A stretch of DNA of 55,830 nucleotides from a virus (IMGVR_UViG_3300048818_000025:1-55830), one strand, 5' to 3'. Shown: positions 41,389 through 48,845, counted from the stretch's first letter. Numbers and translations: made by a program. Notes: a model not told the origin generated them from the sequence alone.

Positions 41389-42033
41389 ATGTCCACCGAT
41401 TTACTGCCAAAAGGGTTTTTAGTCGGCTATGCGAGAGTTTCCACAGAAGATCAAAAGCTCGACCTCCAGCTTGATGCACTTAGATCAGCCGGGGTGCTAC
41501 CTGATAATTTGCACGTCGAAAAAATCTCAGGCGCTTCCGCTAAACGTCCGGCTCTTGATCTTGCTATTAAAGACCTTCGCCAAGGCGATACATTGGTCGT
41601 GTGGCGCTTGGATCGTTTGGCCCGAAGTATGCGCCAACTCTACATGCGCCTCGACCAAATTTACGCAAAGGGGGCGAATTTCCGAAGCATTACGGAAGCC
41701 TTCGACTTCGGCACAGTCAGCGGCAAATTCGTCCTCGGAATCCTGGGACTTGTCGCTGAGTTTGAACGCCAGATCATCGCCCAAAGAACGTCAGCAGGCA
41801 TCGCGGCGCTCAAGTCTCGCAAGGGCAAGGAATACAAGTGGGGACGTACATTGCACATGACACCGGAGCGCGTGGCGCTCGTTGGGGACTATCTCAACGG
41901 TCGCAATGGCAAGCCACAGTTGAGCGGACCGAAGATCGCCGCGAAGCTCAAGGTTTCTACGGCCTCAATCTATGGGTATTGGAAACAGGCAGGCAAGGGC
42001 CGGTTCACTCGCCGGAAAGCTACGCCGAAATGA
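41389..42033 (+). CDS. Serine recombinase (resolvase/invertase)
   Basis: 214 residues. Catalytic N-terminal domain: GYARVSTEDQ with nucleophile Ser18, VVWRLDRLARS with the conserved arginines, and FDFGTVSGKFVLGILGLVAE then FERQIIAQR. A C-terminal HTH (GPKIAAKLKVSTASIYGYWK) completes the small resolvase type. May resolve multimers or integrate; no partner site was proven. ATG 41389 follows AGGG; TTG 41374 is alternative. Confidence 0.93.
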   Translation: MSTDLLPKGFLVGYARVSTEDQKLDLQLDALRSAGVLPDNLHVEKISGASAKRPALDLAIKDLRQGDTLVVWRLDRLARSMRQLYMRLDQIYAKGANFRSITEAFDFGTVSGKFVLGILGLVAEFERQIIAQRTSAGIAALKSRKGKEYKWGRTLHMTPERVALVGDYLNGRNGKPQLSGPKIAAKLKVSTASIYGYWKQAGKGRFTRRKATPK

Positions 42034-42551
42034 CCGAAAGGCTTTACGTGTACGTCGCAGAAAGCTCCAAGGGCTTAATCAAGATCGGCTTCTCGGCTAA
42101 CCCGAAACGCCGCGTGAAGTATTTGAGCGGAACCGTGCTTCATGCACACCGTCCGGTTACTTTCTTGCGAGCTAAGCGCATGGACGCAATAGCTGCATAC
42201 AAGGTGGAAAAGTTCACTCAGTACCTTCTAGCCGAACACGCAGCCCCTATGACTTACCCCGGCCTTGGGCCTTCGATGGAGTGGTTTCAATGCTCACAGG
42301 AAGCCGCCTTTAAGGCCCTAAGAACCGCCGTTCGTTGCGTGCAGAACGCAACAGAGTATTTCGGGCATGATCGGTTTAACTGGCGGCGAGCCGTGCCGTT
42401 TATAAAGGCACGAAAAGGATTGGTGTTGCCGCATAAATTCGACATGTGGCTTACTCGGCAAATCGAACTATCTAAGGGCGAGCGCCTTGATGCGATGATT
42501 GATGTTCAACGTAAGATGCACAATCTATGCGCTACGGCGCAGAACAATTAG
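42030..42551 (+). CDS. GIY-YIG-like nuclease (T5orf172/Mug113 type)
   Basis: 173 residues, ATGA-coupled to the recombinase. LYVYVAESSKGLIKIGFSAN has the GIY-YIG strand pair with KIG, then PKRRVKYLSG and the helix KVEKFTQYLLAEH, and EWF closes the domain. Probably a DNA endonuclease. The coupling to a recombinase suggests joint action. Confidence 0.78.
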   Translation: MTERLYVYVAESSKGLIKIGFSANPKRRVKYLSGTVLHAHRPVTFLRAKRMDAIAAYKVEKFTQYLLAEHAAPMTYPGLGPSMEWFQCSQEAAFKALRTAVRCVQNATEYFGHDRFNWRRAVPFIKARKGLVLPHKFDMWLTRQIELSKGERLDAMIDVQRKMHNLCATAQNN

Positions 42552-42560
42552 GAGACTGGC

Positions 42561-42890
42561 GTGGCCGACGTGAAGCTCACAGAACTCGAACCGCAATGGC
42601 TCACGCGGGACGGCAAGCGCGTGGGCGTGATATTTCGCAATCCGTCGCCAGAGCATCGGAAGTGGCGGGTGACTTGCTTCGCTGCGCCGACGCCGAATGA
42701 CGATCAAGAGGCAATCGTTCACGCGGCTGTCGGGGAGACGGATATGTGGCAGGGCTGCAATCCGGCGTCGGGCTGGAAATTTGAAGGCGGTATAGACGGC
42801 GCTACATTCGAGACGCTGACAATCACGCCTTCGCTCGATGGTGGTCAGCATTGGTGGCACGGATTTGTTACCGGCGGGGTTTGCAGGTGA
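42561..42890 (+). CDS. Hypothetical protein (possible DUF6527 relative)
   Basis: 109 residues from GTG 42561, TAGGAG at 42549-42554. The ending TLTITPSLDGGQHWWHGFVT resembles the TPSI...WHG.I..G signature of DUF6527, but zinc-binding residues differ, so the assignment is weak. Beta-rich. Confidence 0.5.
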   Translation: MADVKLTELEPQWLTRDGKRVGVIFRNPSPEHRKWRVTCFAAPTPNDDQEAIVHAAVGETDMWQGCNPASGWKFEGGIDGATFETLTITPSLDGGQHWWHGFVTGGVCR

Positions 42891-43165
42891 GCGACAAGTG
42901 CCACATGTGTGGGAGGCCGCCCTCGGAACATTCTTGGGACACCCGCTCCATATGCAACTTCTATCTCGGCGCGGCCGGGTCAAATCTCACGAAAGACCAG
43001 GAGGACGCAGTCTATGCCGCATATCTCGGCATCTGCTTTCTTCAAACGATGTGCCGCAGAGTGAACCTGAAACTTGGTGAGCAGCGTGCACAAGAATTGC
43101 TTACCGAATTAGGCGTCGCCTTCCCGTTCATTCCCGAACGGGTCGGTTTGTCCGCCTTACGTTGA
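42887..43165 (+). CDS. Cysteine-containing small protein
   Basis: 92 residues from GTG 42887 (GTGA overlap). DKCHMCGRPPSEHSWDTRSI gives a CxxC plus His. Helical C-terminal half. No family recognised. Confidence 0.55.
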   Translation: MSDKCHMCGRPPSEHSWDTRSICNFYLGAAGSNLTKDQEDAVYAAYLGICFLQTMCRRVNLKLGEQRAQELLTELGVAFPFIPERVGLSALR

Positions 43166-43182
43166 ATATGCAGGAGTTTAGC

Positions 43183-43314
43183 GTGACGATCAAAGAGGCA
43201 ATAGAAATTCTCACGGAAGAAGTGGTTGCGCGCAAGACGAGCCCGAATAGTTGTTCGGAAGAAGTTACTCAGGCAATTGAAACGCTTTTGTCCGTCATCA
43301 CACAGAAAGCTTAG
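43183..43314 (+). CDS. Small helical protein
   Basis: 43 residues from GTG 43183, six bases after AGGAG; ATG 43168 is the alternative. Polar helix. Its stop TAG is the first part of the TAGGAG that serves the next gene. Confidence 0.55.
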   Translation: MTIKEAIEILTEEVVARKTSPNSCSEEVTQAIETLLSVITQKA

Positions 43315-43326
43315 GAGAATTTTGCT

Positions 43327-43548
43327 GTGACCGTAGCAACCGATTTTAAGCGCGCCTACTTGCAAGAAAACAAACGCGCCAACTATGCCGAGGGCGCGCT
43401 GCGCAACATCGTTCTGGCATGGAACAAACTCAAGCCCGGCAATTACTCCAAGGACGTATGGGAAACGTGGCTGGAAGAAACTCTCAAGCCTGCCGTAGTG
43501 GCTGGCGAGGTTGCGCTGACTGTTCTAAATAATCAGCGAAAGAATTAG
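43327..43548 (+). CDS. Small hypothetical protein
   Basis: 73 residues from GTG 43327, helical, with WNKLKPGNYSKDVWETWLEE. The stop TAG begins the next TAGGAG. No family recognised. Confidence 0.6.
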   Translation: MTVATDFKRAYLQENKRANYAEGALRNIVLAWNKLKPGNYSKDVWETWLEETLKPAVVAGEVALTVLNNQRKN

Positions 43549-43558
43549 GAGTTTTTAG

Positions 43559-43756
43559 ATGGCGTGGACCGCAAAGCAGAAGGCCGCGTTCAAAAAGGAA
43601 CGGCGGAATTTCAGCGCCAAGACCTATCTCAAGGTCAAGAAGGAATTTGACCGGCAACGCAAGCTGCCGCGCAACGCGCCTGTCTGGTACATGAACAAGA
43701 CTGAATGGAACGCAATATCGTCGGCGCTCAAGATTGCTGCCGATCACTCTAAATAA
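43559..43756 (+). CDS. Small basic protein
   Basis: 65 residues, Lys/Arg-rich (MAWTAKQKAAFKKERRNFSA), with VWYMNKTEWNAIS. AGGAG 8 bases upstream. Possible nucleic-acid binder. Confidence 0.6.
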   Translation: MAWTAKQKAAFKKERRNFSAKTYLKVKKEFDRQRKLPRNAPVWYMNKTEWNAISSALKIAADHSK

Positions 43757-43771
43757 TTAGGAGCCGAGGCG

Positions 43772-44008
43772 GTGTACGAGAAAATGAGTGCCAGCGAGAT
43801 TGTTTTGCAAGCCCTCATTTGGGGCGAGGAAAGCATTACCGAAATGATAAACGGCACCCATGAATCAGAACCGCACCGCGCCGAATTGGTCGAGTTGCGA
43901 AGGCAGATGCGAGTTTACAGGAAGCGGCGTTACGGCAAGCCGGTTGATCCCTTCGCAAACGCCAAGCTTGTCAGCGCCTTTGATCTGCCCATTACGAAAG
44001 AGGGATAA
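43772..44008 (+). CDS. Small charged protein
   Basis: 78 residues from GTG 43772, preceded by TAGGAG at 43758-43763. Helical with a basic middle (LRRQMRVYRKRRYGKP). Ends one base before the next GTG. Confidence 0.55.
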   Translation: MYEKMSASEIVLQALIWGEESITEMINGTHESEPHRAELVELRRQMRVYRKRRYGKPVDPFANAKLVSAFDLPITKEG

Positions 44009-44009
44009 C

Positions 44010-44792
44010 GTGGTTTCTCCGGTTCCAAAGCACCTACGCGCCGATGACGAGTACGACGCTATCGCTGGCGAGCTGCGAGATCATCGGTATGGCCTAGAGG
44101 TTGACCGATCAAAGGGAGTTGACCTTCCCGGCATCGGCGCGCACCGCGCCAAGTACGCGCCCGGCCTTGCAACGGCACTCTTGGCGCTGGCCGGGACCGA
44201 TGACGTTGGCGACCCGATGTGCGGGACCGGGACGCTTGGACGAGAAACCGGGAAGCTAGTTGCCCTGAACGACATTGATTACGGCATGTGGAATTTTTTG
44301 GAGCCTCTTGGGAAAAATGGGTGCCAAGTCACGTTTGGTCCCGCTACCGAGATTAAGTGGCGGCGCGAAGTCTGCATCTTTTCGCCGCCGTATTATCCGA
44401 AGGCCGATCGCTGCAAGCCGTGCGCTCACAATGACGCGAGGCGCGGCCCGGTCGTCGGCTTCCGTGATTCCTATTCTGGCGACCATCCTCAATTCGTCGG
44501 CAACCCCGGCGGCGTGAACGCTATTCTAAAATATCGCCAGCAGATGACCGCGATCTATGACCACCTTAAAACGGTCTGCGACCGCATGATTGTAGTCACA
44601 AAAAACTGGACGCGGCTTGGCGTGGAAATGCGCCTCGACCTCGACACGATATTGATGGCGCAATCGGTCGGCTGGTACTGCGAAGGGCGGAACGGATTTG
44701 AGCCGTCGCCGTCTTTGTGGTCGCGCTACAATAAGCAACGCGGCGGCGGTGTCACCGTCGAAGATGTGTTGATGTTCTCGAAACCCCGTTGA
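44010..44792 (+). CDS. DNA N6/N4 methyltransferase
   Basis: 260 residues from GTG 44010. SAM motif I is GDPMCGTGTLG (about 67-77) and catalytic motif IV is FSPPYYP (about 124-130); order I then IV. No cognate nuclease gene nearby, so an orphan modification enzyme, perhaps anti-restriction or regulatory. It is intact, unlike the other two methyltransferase-like genes of this genome. Confidence 0.82.
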   Translation: MVSPVPKHLRADDEYDAIAGELRDHRYGLEVDRSKGVDLPGIGAHRAKYAPGLATALLALAGTDDVGDPMCGTGTLGRETGKLVALNDIDYGMWNFLEPLGKNGCQVTFGPATEIKWRREVCIFSPPYYPKADRCKPCAHNDARRGPVVGFRDSYSGDHPQFVGNPGGVNAILKYRQQMTAIYDHLKTVCDRMIVVTKNWTRLGVEMRLDLDTILMAQSVGWYCEGRNGFEPSPSLWSRYNKQRGGGVTVEDVLMFSKPR

Positions 44793-44809
44793 AGAATTAG
44801 GAGAATTTA

Positions 44810-44998
44810 ATGCGCTGGCGTCACAAGAAGCGCGGAACGACTTACGAGGAAATTGGTCGCGCCAAGCTCCAAGCCTCTGACACTGGCGGTATGGGCGACC
44901 ATCATCCGATGGTAGTTTATCGTGGTGAGGATGGTCAGCTTTGGGTGCGGCCAGAAGATGAATTTGAAGATGGCCGCTTCGAGCGGCTGGTGGATTAG
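44810..44998 (+). CDS. Small protein resembling DUF1653
   Basis: 62 residues. RWRHKKRGTTYEEIGRAKLQ, then MVVYRGEDGQLWVRPEDEF follows the YxHyKG...VvYr...lWvRp..mF pattern of DUF1653-like beta domains. TAGGAG upstream at 44798-44803. Confidence 0.6.
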   Translation: MRWRHKKRGTTYEEIGRAKLQASDTGGMGDHHPMVVYRGEDGQLWVRPEDEFEDGRFERLVD

Positions 44999-45007
44999 GA
45001 GTTTGAA

Positions 45008-45235
45008 ATGGCTACCAACACCCCGTTCTATCCCGGCGATACTCACTGGTCCTACGTCAAGCGTTGGGCGTGGCTGATGTGGGTGCAGTATTGGTCGCCG
45101 CTCGGGTCGAGCGTCTCGACGCAGTATGTTTGTGCAGTTACCAAACCAAAGGAACTGAAAAATGAAATACTTGAACGACAAGTGCCAGCGTTGTGCCAAC
45201 AGCCGAGGACTTCACGCCGCCGTCATCAAGACTAA
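45008..45235 (+). CDS. Trp-rich small protein
   Basis: 75 residues; aromatic segment WSYVKRWAWLMWVQYWSPLG then a Lys/Arg tail. The last 25 codons overlap the next gene in another frame and look less protein-like, so the native end could be earlier or shifted. TAGGAG at 44996-45001. Confidence 0.5.
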   Translation: MATNTPFYPGDTHWSYVKRWAWLMWVQYWSPLGSSVSTQYVCAVTKPKELKNEILERQVPALCQQPRTSRRRHQD

Positions 45236-45293
45236 TACGCAACAGCGATGGCCGCTCGTGTGCGAAGCGTTCAAAGAGGCTGATGAGAATTAG
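45162..45293 (+). CDS. Small cysteine protein
   Basis: 43 residues (MKYLNDKCQRCANSRGLHAA, then a single Cys). AAAGGAACTG upstream fits. Ends with TAG that forms TAGGAG. No family recognised. Confidence 0.55.
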   Translation: MKYLNDKCQRCANSRGLHAAVIKTNTQQRWPLVCEAFKEADEN

Positions 45294-45304
45294 GAGAATG
45301 AAAC

Positions 45305-45442
45305 ATGCGCGTCGAATTTACTTGGTCTAAGTGGTGCGTCCTATTCACACAGCAGCCGACGCCATCCGGTCTTGATCGGTGGTTTACAATCGGTCCGGCC
45401 CATTTTCGGTGGACCGCCAAGCAACTTCGCCCGCTGTCATAG
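45305..45442 (+). CDS. Small Trp-rich protein
   Basis: 45 residues (MRVEFTWSKWCVLFTQQPTP). TAGGAG at 45291-45296 provides the ribosome site. No family recognised. Confidence 0.5.
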   Translation: MRVEFTWSKWCVLFTQQPTPSGLDRWFTIGPAHFRWTAKQLRPLS

Positions 45443-45505
45443 GCGGTCAGTCCCCGTCGCCCGGTGAAGAAAGCCGGGCACCGTTTGAATTTAGAGGAGT
45501 TTGCC

Positions 45506-45649
45506 GTGGTCATAGAAAACATTGGCCTTGGCTTCCACTGGCATAAAATCAGACACGCCTATAAAGAATTTTACGATATGTGGTCAGGATATTGTAGCGG
45601 ACCAAGTGAGTGCGTGTGGATTGTGCCGGGAACGGCACTAGAGGACTAG
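45506..45649 (+). CDS. Small paralogous protein, copy 1
   Basis: 47 residues from GTG 45506. VIENIGLGFHWHKIRHAYKE is almost the same as in the product at 51618; both have a conserved His cluster and CVWIVP end. GAGGAG upstream. A GC hairpin (GCCCGG/CCGGGC, 45459-45479) lies in the leader. Confidence 0.65.
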   Translation: MVIENIGLGFHWHKIRHAYKEFYDMWSGYCSGPSECVWIVPGTALED

Positions 45650-45823
45650 GAACGACCATGCCGATCACGTCAGAGCAGCGCGAAATTCGCAATCTGAAAA
45701 AACACCTTCGCGGGCTGACGGCGCAGGTCATGGAGACGATTGCTAGGATAGACAGGATTATGAAAATTCCGGAAGGACCATTGCGCGGCAAGATGATTGC
45801 CGAGGCGACGAACGCGCTGGAAA

Positions 45824-45831
45824 TGACAAAT
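45824..45831 (+). repeat. Target-site duplication, left
   Basis: TGACAAAT directly before the left inverted repeat, identical to 47564-47571. Eight bases is the usual duplication length for IS1595-type elements. Confidence 0.9.
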
Positions 45832-45846
45832 CATGCTTATCCGGTT

Positions 45847-46917
45847 TCAACATGCAGGCTCTAGCGGTTGATGTGTTCCATGACTGACATTCGGGTGCGT
45901 CCACTCGCCGCTATACAGCCCGTCATAGGTCGGGCTTTCGCCGTTTGCGCCGATGCCCAAGAGCGAGCGGAAGGCATTGAATGGGTAGAAGCGGCGATTG
46001 AACCGGAAGGTAAATTCGTTGAGGTAGGCTTGCAGGTGCTTCGGCTCGACGCGCCCGTGGTGCGTGCCTTGCAGCCAAGCTTTGAGGTTGCTGAAAACAA
46101 GGTGAACGATAGGCAGGTATTCTTCGGCAACATCGGGCTTGTTGGACTCGACCACGGGCATGTGAGCGTAGCCGCGATCAGCAAGCGAGTTGTAGCCGCC
46201 CCAAGCGTCGGTAACGACCATGTTGGACGTAGGATCAACCGCAGCCTCTACAAAGCCGCACAGCGACTTGGCGGTACGGTCGGGGGCGATTTCCAGCCTG
46301 AGACGGCCAGCATATCGGCCACCGCGCCGCATGGGCTTGTCGCCCTTCTTGGCCGGGCGCTGCCGAACCTCGACGGCGGCGACTACGAGCGTCTTGTCGT
46401 CGGCATGGGGACCTTTGCCCTCGCCCCGCGTCACGCCGCCGATGTAGGTTTCGTCAATCTCGATATGGTCGCGGCCCGAAATGCTGCCACCGATCCGGTC
46501 GCGGTCTTGGCGCACCATACCGGCTCGCAGCTTGTGCAGGATGCCGAAGGCGGTTTCGTATCGGGTAAGGCCAAGCTGGCGCTGAAATTGAACGGCGGAC
46601 AGGCCGGGCGTCATGCTGGAAATGAGGTAAGCCCCCCAAAACCAAGTCGTCAGCGGCGTATGGGTGCGTTCCATGACCGTGCCGACCGTCAGGGAGGTTT
46701 GCTTACGGCATTTGCGGCAGGCCACCACATGCGGACGCGCCGCAGAACAGTACAGCGGCTCGCCAATGGCCTTGCAGTGCGGGCAGCGGAAGCCGTCAGG
46801 CCATTTTGCGCCTTCCAGATAACGAGCGCAGGCCGCGTCGTCAGGGAACAGCTTTTGGAACTGCGGCAGGGACTTGGGGAATGGCAGTTTTTCCCATTGG
46901 TGAATGTCTTGGATCAT
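45847..46917 (-). CDS. IS1595-family transposase (ISXO2-like)
   Basis: 356 residues. N-terminal zinc ribbon (RCPHC, CRKC), then the ISXO2-like DDE core: IEIDETYIGG holds the first Asp, VVTDAWGGYNSL the second, and HLVFSNLKAWLQGTHHGRV with FTFRFNRR the last part (Asn in place of Glu is a known variant in the family). The stop lies within the left inverted repeat. Confidence 0.93.
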   Translation of the reverse strand: MIQDIHQWEKLPFPKSLPQFQKLFPDDAACARYLEGAKWPDGFRCPHCKAIGEPLYCSAARPHVVACRKCRKQTSLTVGTVMERTHTPLTTWFWGAYLISSMTPGLSAVQFQRQLGLTRYETAFGILHKLRAGMVRQDRDRIGGSISGRDHIEIDETYIGGVTRGEGKGPHADDKTLVVAAVEVRQRPAKKGDKPMRRGGRYAGRLRLEIAPDRTAKSLCGFVEAAVDPTSNMVVTDAWGGYNSLADRGYAHMPVVESNKPDVAEEYLPIVHLVFSNLKAWLQGTHHGRVEPKHLQAYLNEFTFRFNRRFYPFNAFRSLLGIGANGESPTYDGLYSGEWTHPNVSHGTHQPLEPAC

Positions 46918-46920
46918 GGC

Positions 46921-47181
46921 CTATTTTCCTGTTTTGGCCTGATAAGCGTCGGCGGCGTCGGACGGGTTGTATCCAAGGTCTTGATATTCAGCCAAGCCGC
47001 GCCGTTCCTCAGTTGTGATGACGTGGCCGGGGTTACGGTAGTCCAAAAGCGCCTCGCAAGCATCGCCGACCCACAACATGCGCTTCATGCTGAGTCCGCT
47101 CATGCGGACGTTCCCGAGCTTGTTGACCATATCCTGATGCGCCGGGCCGTGCCCCTCATGGTGTTTCGAGGTACTTGCCAC
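46921..47181 (-). CDS. IS passenger gene B
   Basis: 86 residues, His-rich start (MASTSKHHEGHGPAHQ), acidic middle, no recognised domain. Three bases separate its stop from the transposase ATG, so they are co-translated. Not part of the transposition core as known for the family. Confidence 0.65.
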   Translation of the reverse strand: MASTSKHHEGHGPAHQDMVNKLGNVRMSGLSMKRMLWVGDACEALLDYRNPGHVITTEERRGLAEYQDLGYNPSDAADAYQAKTGK

Positions 47182-47182
47182 G

Positions 47183-47485
47183 TTAGCCTACCTTTCCGGC
47201 AGGATCGGCTATGCGATCCTTTAGCTCGCCCGGTTCAATCGTGGAGTCCTCATGGCTCCAACTATGGCCTGCCCAGTCCGCGACATACCATTTTGTGCCG
47301 TCGCCCGGCACGGTGCGGTCGAGCTTTACCATCGAGCCGTCATGCGAGACAAAAACCTGTTCGGGCGCTAGTTCATCGCGTCGAGCGTACCAGTCGGTCG
47401 TTTTTCCTACGGTATCCACGCCCGTTTGATGGGCTATGCCGCCTCGCGGATCGCTTCCGTGTCCTTTTGCGTCTTTCATGTTCAA
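47183..47485 (-). CDS. IS passenger gene A
   Basis: 100 residues; beta-rich with TKWYVADWAGHSWSHEDSTI, polar ends. First gene of the element's operon, 1 base from passenger B. No family recognised. Could be regulatory for transposition or a cargo trait. Confidence 0.65.
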   Translation of the reverse strand: MNMKDAKGHGSDPRGGIAHQTGVDTVGKTTDWYARRDELAPEQVFVSHDGSMVKLDRTVPGDGTKWYVADWAGHSWSHEDSTIEPGELKDRIADPAGKVG

Positions 47486-47521
47486 CTCCCGTTAACTACG
47501 AGCCTTTCGGCCTCTGCAATC

Positions 47522-47550
47522 TATATAGCACTAGTAGGTGCATGTGTCAA
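47522..47550 (-). promoter_or_regulatory. Strong promoter of the IS operon
   Basis: Minus-strand TTGACA (47550-47545), exactly 17 bases, TATATA (47527-47522). The -35 lies inside the right inverted repeat. It reads into passenger A, then B and the transposase. Confidence 0.85.
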
Positions 47551-47563
47551 GCGGATAAGCATG

Positions 47564-47571
47564 TGACAAAT
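47564..47571 (+). repeat. Target-site duplication, right
   Basis: TGACAAAT directly after the right inverted repeat, identical to 45824-45831. Confidence 0.9.
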
Positions 47572-47685
47572 GACGGCGCGCGGTACTTTGGCCTTGGCGT
47601 AGATTTCCGCAAGGACCGCAAGCCGGGCCGAGACAACGCACCGCCGAAATTTCGTGAAATGCGCGGTATCTTGAAGTCACAATAG

Positions 47686-48201
47686 GAGTAATCCGTCGAT
47701 TATAACCACAGACAGCGCATCGGCGGCTAAGTGAGTTTGTCTTGCGGTGTTAATGGTCTTTACATCTATTAGTAGCGATTGTGCGGCGTAAAAAACTACG
47801 CTAGAAAAAATCAGCGCCGCGCAGGAGGTCTATTTCCTGGCGGCGCAGACCCGAATTGATGCTTGGCGGCTGAAACTCGGGCCAATGACTTAAGAACTAT
47901 ATAGCCTGCGGGCTAGTTCCGGTCAAATCATAAAATCCATGCCGCCAGAAGCCGCCAGAAGGCCCGGGATGCATTTATTTGCATTCTAGGCTCTCGTAGC
48001 AGGGGCGGAACGTGCAGGGTGTAGGGGCGAGGCCCCAACTTGGATGTGCGGCTACGGAAAAGGCCAAGTATGGCTGACGGGACGCTCGGCTCCATTGAGC
48101 AGAATCCTAAGCCACTTCCTCTTGCCTTCCATTGGTTTCCAATGGGGGTAAGGGGGGTGTGGCTTCCGAACACTCTCACCATTGAGCAGGATTAAGTAAA
48201 G
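47686..48201. other. Gene-poor region with structured elements
   Basis: 516 bases without a confident gene. One plus frame (about 47790-47893) reads EKISAAQEVYFLAAQTRIDA and looks coding but has no start, so it may be a decayed gene. Other elements: GAACT...AGTTC hairpin at 47894-47919; CCATTGG-TTT-CCAATGG at 48129-48145; CCATTGAGCAG repeated at 48092 and 48179, the latter just before the HNH gene. Confidence 0.5.
47805..47846 (-). terminator. Leftward Rho-independent terminator
   Basis: Arms GCGCCGC (47814-47820) and GCGGCGC (47840-47846) plus an inner CAGGA/TCCTG pair with one bulged base. On the minus strand the stem is followed by six Ts (47810-47805). It would stop leftward transcripts, but no convincing leftward gene lies to its right. 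Confidence 0.6.
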
Positions 48202-48843
48202 ATGAAAGCTAGAAATAAGAAAGAGGCTGCGATAGTAGTTATTACTAATGCAGCTTTAGTTAATAAAATTGTTGGCGTTAATTTTTCCGATAAATGTAAA
48301 TTATTGGCTCAAAAATACTGTTTTGAATGTCCGATAGTATTAGCTTCAAATCACGCGACCGGAATGGTTACAGCGGATGTAATTGTTTTTGCAACAATGA
48401 TTGCTAAGGAAATCCAGAAGGATTTTCCAAGTTGGTGTCGGCGAGCTTTAGATCATTTAGAAGATAAGGTGGCAAAGCCTTCGACAAAGAGAAAAATAAG
48501 ATTTTTTGAAAAATCAACTAATCCAAATGCGGCCCCAAGCCAAAAGAAAATTGATAATTTTTATGGGTCTTGGGAATGGAAAAGATTGCGGTATGATTTT
48601 ATAAAAAAGAATATCAGAAAATGTAAATGCTGCGGTGCCACACCTGATGATGGCATATCAATTAACGTCGATCATATTAAGCCAATTAGGCATTATTGGC
48701 ATTTGCGCACCAAGGAATACAATCTCCAAGTACTTTGTGCAGATTGCAATATGGGAAAAGGAAGCCGCGATGAGACGGACTGGAGGGGAGATAGGATAGT
48801 CTCTCTTGACTTAATTCGGGAACAACTAAAACCAAGGGGATAA
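48202..48843 (+). CDS. HNH endonuclease
   Basis: 213 residues. The C-terminal HNH: KCKCCGATPDDGISINVDHI, then KPIRHYWHL, LQVLCADCNMGKG with two CxxC pairs. The N-terminal 100 residues are Lys-rich with unknown fold. AT-rich relative to neighbours. Probably a selfish endonuclease, or a packaging-associated HNH; distance from the terminase makes the first more likely. Confidence 0.88.
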   Translation: MKARNKKEAAIVVITNAALVNKIVGVNFSDKCKLLAQKYCFECPIVLASNHATGMVTADVIVFATMIAKEIQKDFPSWCRRALDHLEDKVAKPSTKRKIRFFEKSTNPNAAPSQKKIDNFYGSWEWKRLRYDFIKKNIRKCKCCGATPDDGISINVDHIKPIRHYWHLRTKEYNLQVLCADCNMGKGSRDETDWRGDRIVSLDLIREQLKPRG

Positions 48844-48845
48844 CT

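Larger units (their letters stand above)
45832..47563. mobile_element. IS1595-family insertion element with passenger genes
   Basis: 1,732 bp bounded by 25-base inverted repeats (45832-45856 and 47539-47563; 21 of 25 match, outer 12 perfect: CATGCTTATCCG) and by an exact 8-bp target duplication. It carries a minus-strand operon of three genes: two passengers and the transposase, read from a TTGACA-17-TATATA promoter at its right end. GC content is visibly higher than in the surrounding phage genes. Identical duplications indicate recent insertion. Confidence 0.93.
45658..47685 (+). pseudogene. Phage gene split by IS insertion
   Basis: The 5' part (45658-45831) encodes 58 residues and the 3' part (47572-47685) a further 37 codons plus stop. 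Removing the element and one copy of TGACAAAT joins them in frame as ...EMTN|DGARYFGLG..., a 95-residue protein. In the current sequence the 5' part runs on into the element and ends at 45864 with nine foreign codons (HAYPVSTCRL). The 3' part has an ATG at 47542 only by chance. No family recognised; the last codon TAG forms TAGGAG, as in neighbouring genes. Confidence 0.85.

Noticed and set aside
45868-47685. A plus-strand open frame of 605 codons opposite the transposase
   Set aside because: It is the antisense of a well-recognised transposase and two passenger genes in GC-rich DNA. Only its last 37 codons are real, being the 3' end of the split phage gene.
47542-47685. A 47-residue gene beginning at ATG 47542
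   Set aside because: The ATG lies in the IS end; removal of the element shows the frame to be the 3' part of the gene starting at 45658.
47928-48182. Minus-strand 84-codon frame
   Set aside because: Low-complexity Arg/Pro/Ser content, no ribosome site, no resemblance to a protein family. The nearby leftward terminator is the only support.
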